Assembly (NCBI GenBank): GCA_029721435.1
Contig: CM056583.1
Coordinates: forward strand, 76,821,120-76,885,119
Direction of reading: 5' to 3'
DNA length: 64,000 nucleotides
From: Gymnothorax reevesii
Lineage: Eukaryota > Chordata > Actinopteri > Anguilliformes > Muraenidae
Shown: one piece after another, positions 60,401-64,000 of the stretch
Position numbering within the stretch: position 1 is the first letter of the stretch
How the letters are laid out: each line of letters starts with the position of its first letter
Position numbers and translations under genes: made by a program
Notes under the pieces: generated by a model
What the model saw: only the letters and a program-made list of their open reading frames with translations
Database searches by the model: none
Told to the model about the DNA's origin: nothing

Positions 60401-61009
60401 CATTCTGCCCTGCAAAGCCTGAGCGCAGTAACTAAATATCGGGTAAAATGTAAGTTACAAAGTTTTGAGCCTGAAAGTATAAGAAGGTCAGAATTTATTT
60501 GGACAGAAATTATACCTTGGTAAATCAGTTAACCATAATCTACCATAGATGTGCTAACTATTAATTTTTTGGGACAGCAAATAAACTCCTAGGCCAGTTT
60601 TTACTGTTGAAATTATTGAGTAGTTACTGCACTTAGCCTTTGTAGAGCAGTATAACTCTCTAACATGGCTGAATTTAAAGGATTATGCAGAGAAGAACAT
60701 TCCTCTGCAACAATGAAACCGACTCATTGCTAGTTATAGCAAATGCTTGACTGCAGTTGCCCCCAGGTATGACGAAACCAGTTATTAGATTCAGAGGGGC
60801 AATTTTTTTTCCCTCACAGGAGTGACATGGCCTTGGGACTATTTACCTTCAATAAACAAAATTTTCTTTGAAAAATAGCATTTTGAGTTGAATTGCCTTG
60901 TCTATTTCTTATATTAAATGAGTTGGATGACCTGAAATATTTGAATATGACAAATAAGCAAAAACAGAAGATATCAGGAACGCAGCAAGTATCTTTTCAC
61001 AGCAATGTA

Positions 61010-61442
61010 ACTGATATCAGCCCTTTCTCAGCAGAATGCTTAGATATTTGTTGAGTGTCTTTGGCAAAGGGGCACATTTCCCCCGGCATCACACTAAACC
61101 CCACCAAGCCTCAGTCCACCAAAGATTTTATTAACTCTCAATCTTTTTTTCTAAATTAAATTCTGTTCATAGCTGAAGGCTTTACTTTCCGATTGAGCTC
61201 CTATTCCTGCCCTGCACAATATATTATGTAGCCGAATCACAGTGATGGGACTGTGGGCAGACCTGCGGCTGATCTGTTCAAATCACTAATTGCTTTCTCT
61301 TCCTGATGTTAATGAACATGCCGGGAATTTGTCACCAAATGTCCCGCAGTCAAAACCACTCTCCCCTTCCATTTCCTTCCCTGAAATCTCATTCTGACAG
61401 TCTGGGACAACAGCTAAGTAAGTAAGTAAGTGAAAAAAAAAC

Positions 61443-61504
<62 letters not shown>

Positions 61505-64000
61505 CATTATTATTCTTATTACTATTAAAGATAAAAATAATAAAAAAGATGTAGAACCGCTCACTATCTTAAACTAACATGAATAGTTTGTAGATAGGCA
61601 ACTATTGTAATCAGTCTACAATTTTTTTGTACCAACAGGTAATGCATGGAGGCCAATGTTAATCTTAAAACCCTAATCAAACATTAGCTGAAGGTGAAAT
61701 AGCAAAGATGAATTTAGCCCATTGCAATGAGAGATGATAAGATAGGCGATTTGTGGGAGACTGATTTAAGGCTTGATCAGTCTTCCATGGTTATCAGTCC
61801 CAACTCTGTCCAATAACATCCAAAGACTGGGTGAGGACTTAGCTTTTCGGCCTTCTTCCCGCAGATGGTATCTCCTTCATCTGGATTTCCCAATAAAAGC
61901 CCAAGGGAATTTGTTATTGGGTTTTTTTTAGCTCTTATGACCCTTGCACCCAGCAAAACCTCAGCAGCCTGCTTTGTTACCTAAGAATCTTATCCTAACA
62001 CCTTAAATCCCCAGCGCTCAACTACAGACATTTTGTGAGGCACATCGCAAGATATATGGTTGCTAGCAAACTGATATAGCCAATTGGTTTATTATCACTT
62101 TCAACTTGAAATTGAATGTTGCACAATACTGTACATTTTGCTTGTATCCGTCTTGAAATGTAACATTTACTCATAAGAACATTCAGAAGTGCTTTGTAAA
62201 TATTTTATGTCTCTTCATATCCAGAAAAAAGAATAACAAGTGGTACAGCATTTGACTTCAGTGACTCTGCACACGTCAGTGAAATTCCCGCTGTTATAGC
62301 GGTTTCATGAATGACTTGCTGTACTGTAAAGTATGCATTCAAATTTTCATATGAAATAAGATACGTTCATGTCAGAACAAATACCTTCTAGCTATAAATT
62401 ATTGTATTCCCATGACAGGAAAGACTGCAACTCTGCACTCCTTTGTTGATCTGGTGAATAAGAGCATGCGTTTTCAAAATGGCTGATTGTTGTCACATCA
62501 AGCCTCTCTTAGCGCCCCACTCAAACTGTCTATTTTCTAAATTGTGAAGTACCAAAGCATTGATGCTCTCTCATTTTACCCCAATGGTCTCCTAAACAGC
62601 AACGAGCTGCAAGAGACATCCTTTCTCATCGACGTAATGGAACTGAAGGGACTAGAATTAAGCTCAGGGCAGGTACTGCCAGACTGACTCTTTCCGGGGG
62701 ACTTATTTCGCTCACACTTTGTCTTATGGGTGACCTACTTCTTCATAGTGAAATGACTTTGCCTGGCCTCTGACAGTGTGCCTTGGAGATGCTCACCATT
62801 CTTCATCAAGCAAGAACATCGAAGATAAAAATCCGTCATGGGAGCAGTGACTGTCCCCCAGTAAAGGTGAAGGCAGCGATATCAGAAAGTGTACTTGGTA
62901 CATCAATATAAGCCTTTCTGGAACACTGTGGATGTACTGTACTTGCAAGTCTTTTAAATAAAACAATGATCAAAGTAAAGCTGAGTTAAAAAAAAAAAAA
63001 CTGATACAATTGTTTCAAAAATATATGTTTCAATAATAAATTTAATTAGGATATAATTTACGCGAATTGGGCCTGTTCCATAAAGTGAGATTACTGAGTT
63101 ACCCACATAATGGCACAAAGCAATGCTTCGAGCAGCTCATTTCACTGCAGTTCAGGCTCGGATGGAATCCAGTCCTTACCAAGTGTAATTAGCCCACTAA
63201 CTCAGTAGTCTAATCCTCCTTAGTACAGTAGAACACTGTAAAATTATAATCATGAAAACACTATAAAAAAAATTGTGTGTTCCCTCAGCTTGACCAAGTC
63301 ATCTTGATGCTTTGACTGAGTCAAGTTCTGTTAGTGTAAAAAGGCAAGTTTATCTCTACTAAACTTAACTCTACATTCAGAGAACTTCACTCAGTCAAAT
63401 CGACAGGATGACTCAACTCAGTCGAGTTAAAAGAACAAATCACTTTTACCATGCAAGATTCCAGACATTTATTGAGTGATTAAATCTTCTTCCTTTTGAA
63501 TGGAGATAACTTAAAGAGCAGTTCCAAGTTATGGAAATGTGAATAGCTTTTTAGACATATGTGAGTAATCTCAGTGTTCGCAGGCGTAGTCTATCAGTCT
63601 TCAAGGGTCATACCTTATCTTGTAGGGCTCAGTTTGTGCTGCCGCACAAGGGCGTACCGAGGACAACCAGACTCTCTCTGACACTTCAATAATTCAAACA
63701 AGCTTCTAGATGAAAACATACCAAGTCTTGTTTTTATTGCATTTTTTCTCCAAAATAATCTGCGGGCATAACACTCCCTGTTTCTAGCCTTGCATTGTTC
63801 ACAGAAAACACAATTCTACTCTAAGTGATTCATGCCCAGGCATATACAACCTCAGCTCTACAGCATGTAAAATGCTAATTAAAAACAGCATTAAGTGATA
63901 TGTAAATCATGTTTTCAAAAGTTTTTGTTAAGTCCAGCCCAATAAAAAAATACTGAAAGTTTCACCCGATCAACTACGCTTCTATATTGATTTTTGTAAA
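61010..64000. other. Gene-free right edge
   Basis: Contains an (AT)n run (about 61449-61491) and a poly(A) run at 62987-63000. A likely MITE end sits at 63069 ('gggcctgttccataaagtga'), its partner not found. Between 63270 and 63430 there are diverged repeats of 'gactgagtcaag'. No exon recognised. Confidence 0.5.
61449..61491. repeat. (AT)n microsatellite
   Basis: About 21 AT units followed by AAT units. Confidence 0.92.

Larger units (their letters stand above)
58710..61009 (+). mobile_element. Tc1-like transposon, full length but decayed
   Basis: The 5' end near 58710 ('aagtatcttcgctcttctga' then 'catatttgtcacacttaaat') is mirrored by the 3' end at 61009 ('aagtatcttttcacagcaat' then GTA). 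Between them, 59570-60400 follows a fish Tc1 transposase gene line by line: 'ggaacagtggtgaaccttct', 'ctgcaggtctcacttgcctc', 'caagacttttgggataatat', 'tgacttgaatccaactgaga'. Stops and indels abolish the frame. The element is interrupted at 58969-59525 by a TTAA MITE. Confidence 0.88.

Overview
This window looks like nuclear DNA of a ray-finned (teleost) fish. Both genes are split into short exons by GT-AG introns. About a quarter of the sequence is recognisable DNA transposons and MITEs of families common in fish (Tc1, hAT, PIF/Harbinger, TTAA-target elements, a DANA/HE1-type tRNA SINE), and there are many (CA)n-type microsatellites. I found no bacterial-style operon, CRISPR array, tRNA or rRNA.

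Left part (1-17.7 kb, minus strand): a kelch-repeat gene whose coding exons I rebuilt from splice sites and reading phase. Twelve exons run from the ATG at 17,705-17,707 to 1,499 and join without a phase break into 329 codons with six kelch repeats. No stop codon follows, so the 3' end lies in unresolved sequence between 1 and 1,498 or beyond the left edge. The introns carry a Harbinger element with a MITE inside it, a Tc1 3' fragment, other MITEs and a 63-bp minisatellite.

Middle part (17.7-24.2 kb): the gap between two divergent genes. It holds a likely nested TIR element (18.7-21.4 kb), a SINE, an hAT MITE with a perfect 8-bp target duplication, and a CpG-richer stretch that is the likely mfsd14b promoter.

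Right-centre part (24.2-46.7 kb, plus strand): mfsd14b (HIATL1; MFSD14 family of 12-TM major facilitator transporters), complete in 12 coding exons (1,470 nt, 489 aa). All junctions are phase-consistent. Its introns hold two copies of one repeat family (one split by an hAT element), another hAT element with exact 8-bp target duplications, and a TTAA-type MITE.

Right part (46.7-64 kb): no protein-coding gene found. It contains two more copies of a Tc1-like element also present in the mfsd14b 3' UTR, an hAT MITE, a Tc1 copy with a TTAA MITE inserted in it, and several microsatellites.

The two genes have no evident shared pathway. MFSD14 proteins are orphan solute-carrier-like transporters of intracellular membranes; the kelch gene is an uncharacterised beta-propeller protein. 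I found no convincing new multi-gene system. The most unusual items are the unnamed kelch gene, the nested transposon insertions and an intron-spanning open frame in mfsd14b.
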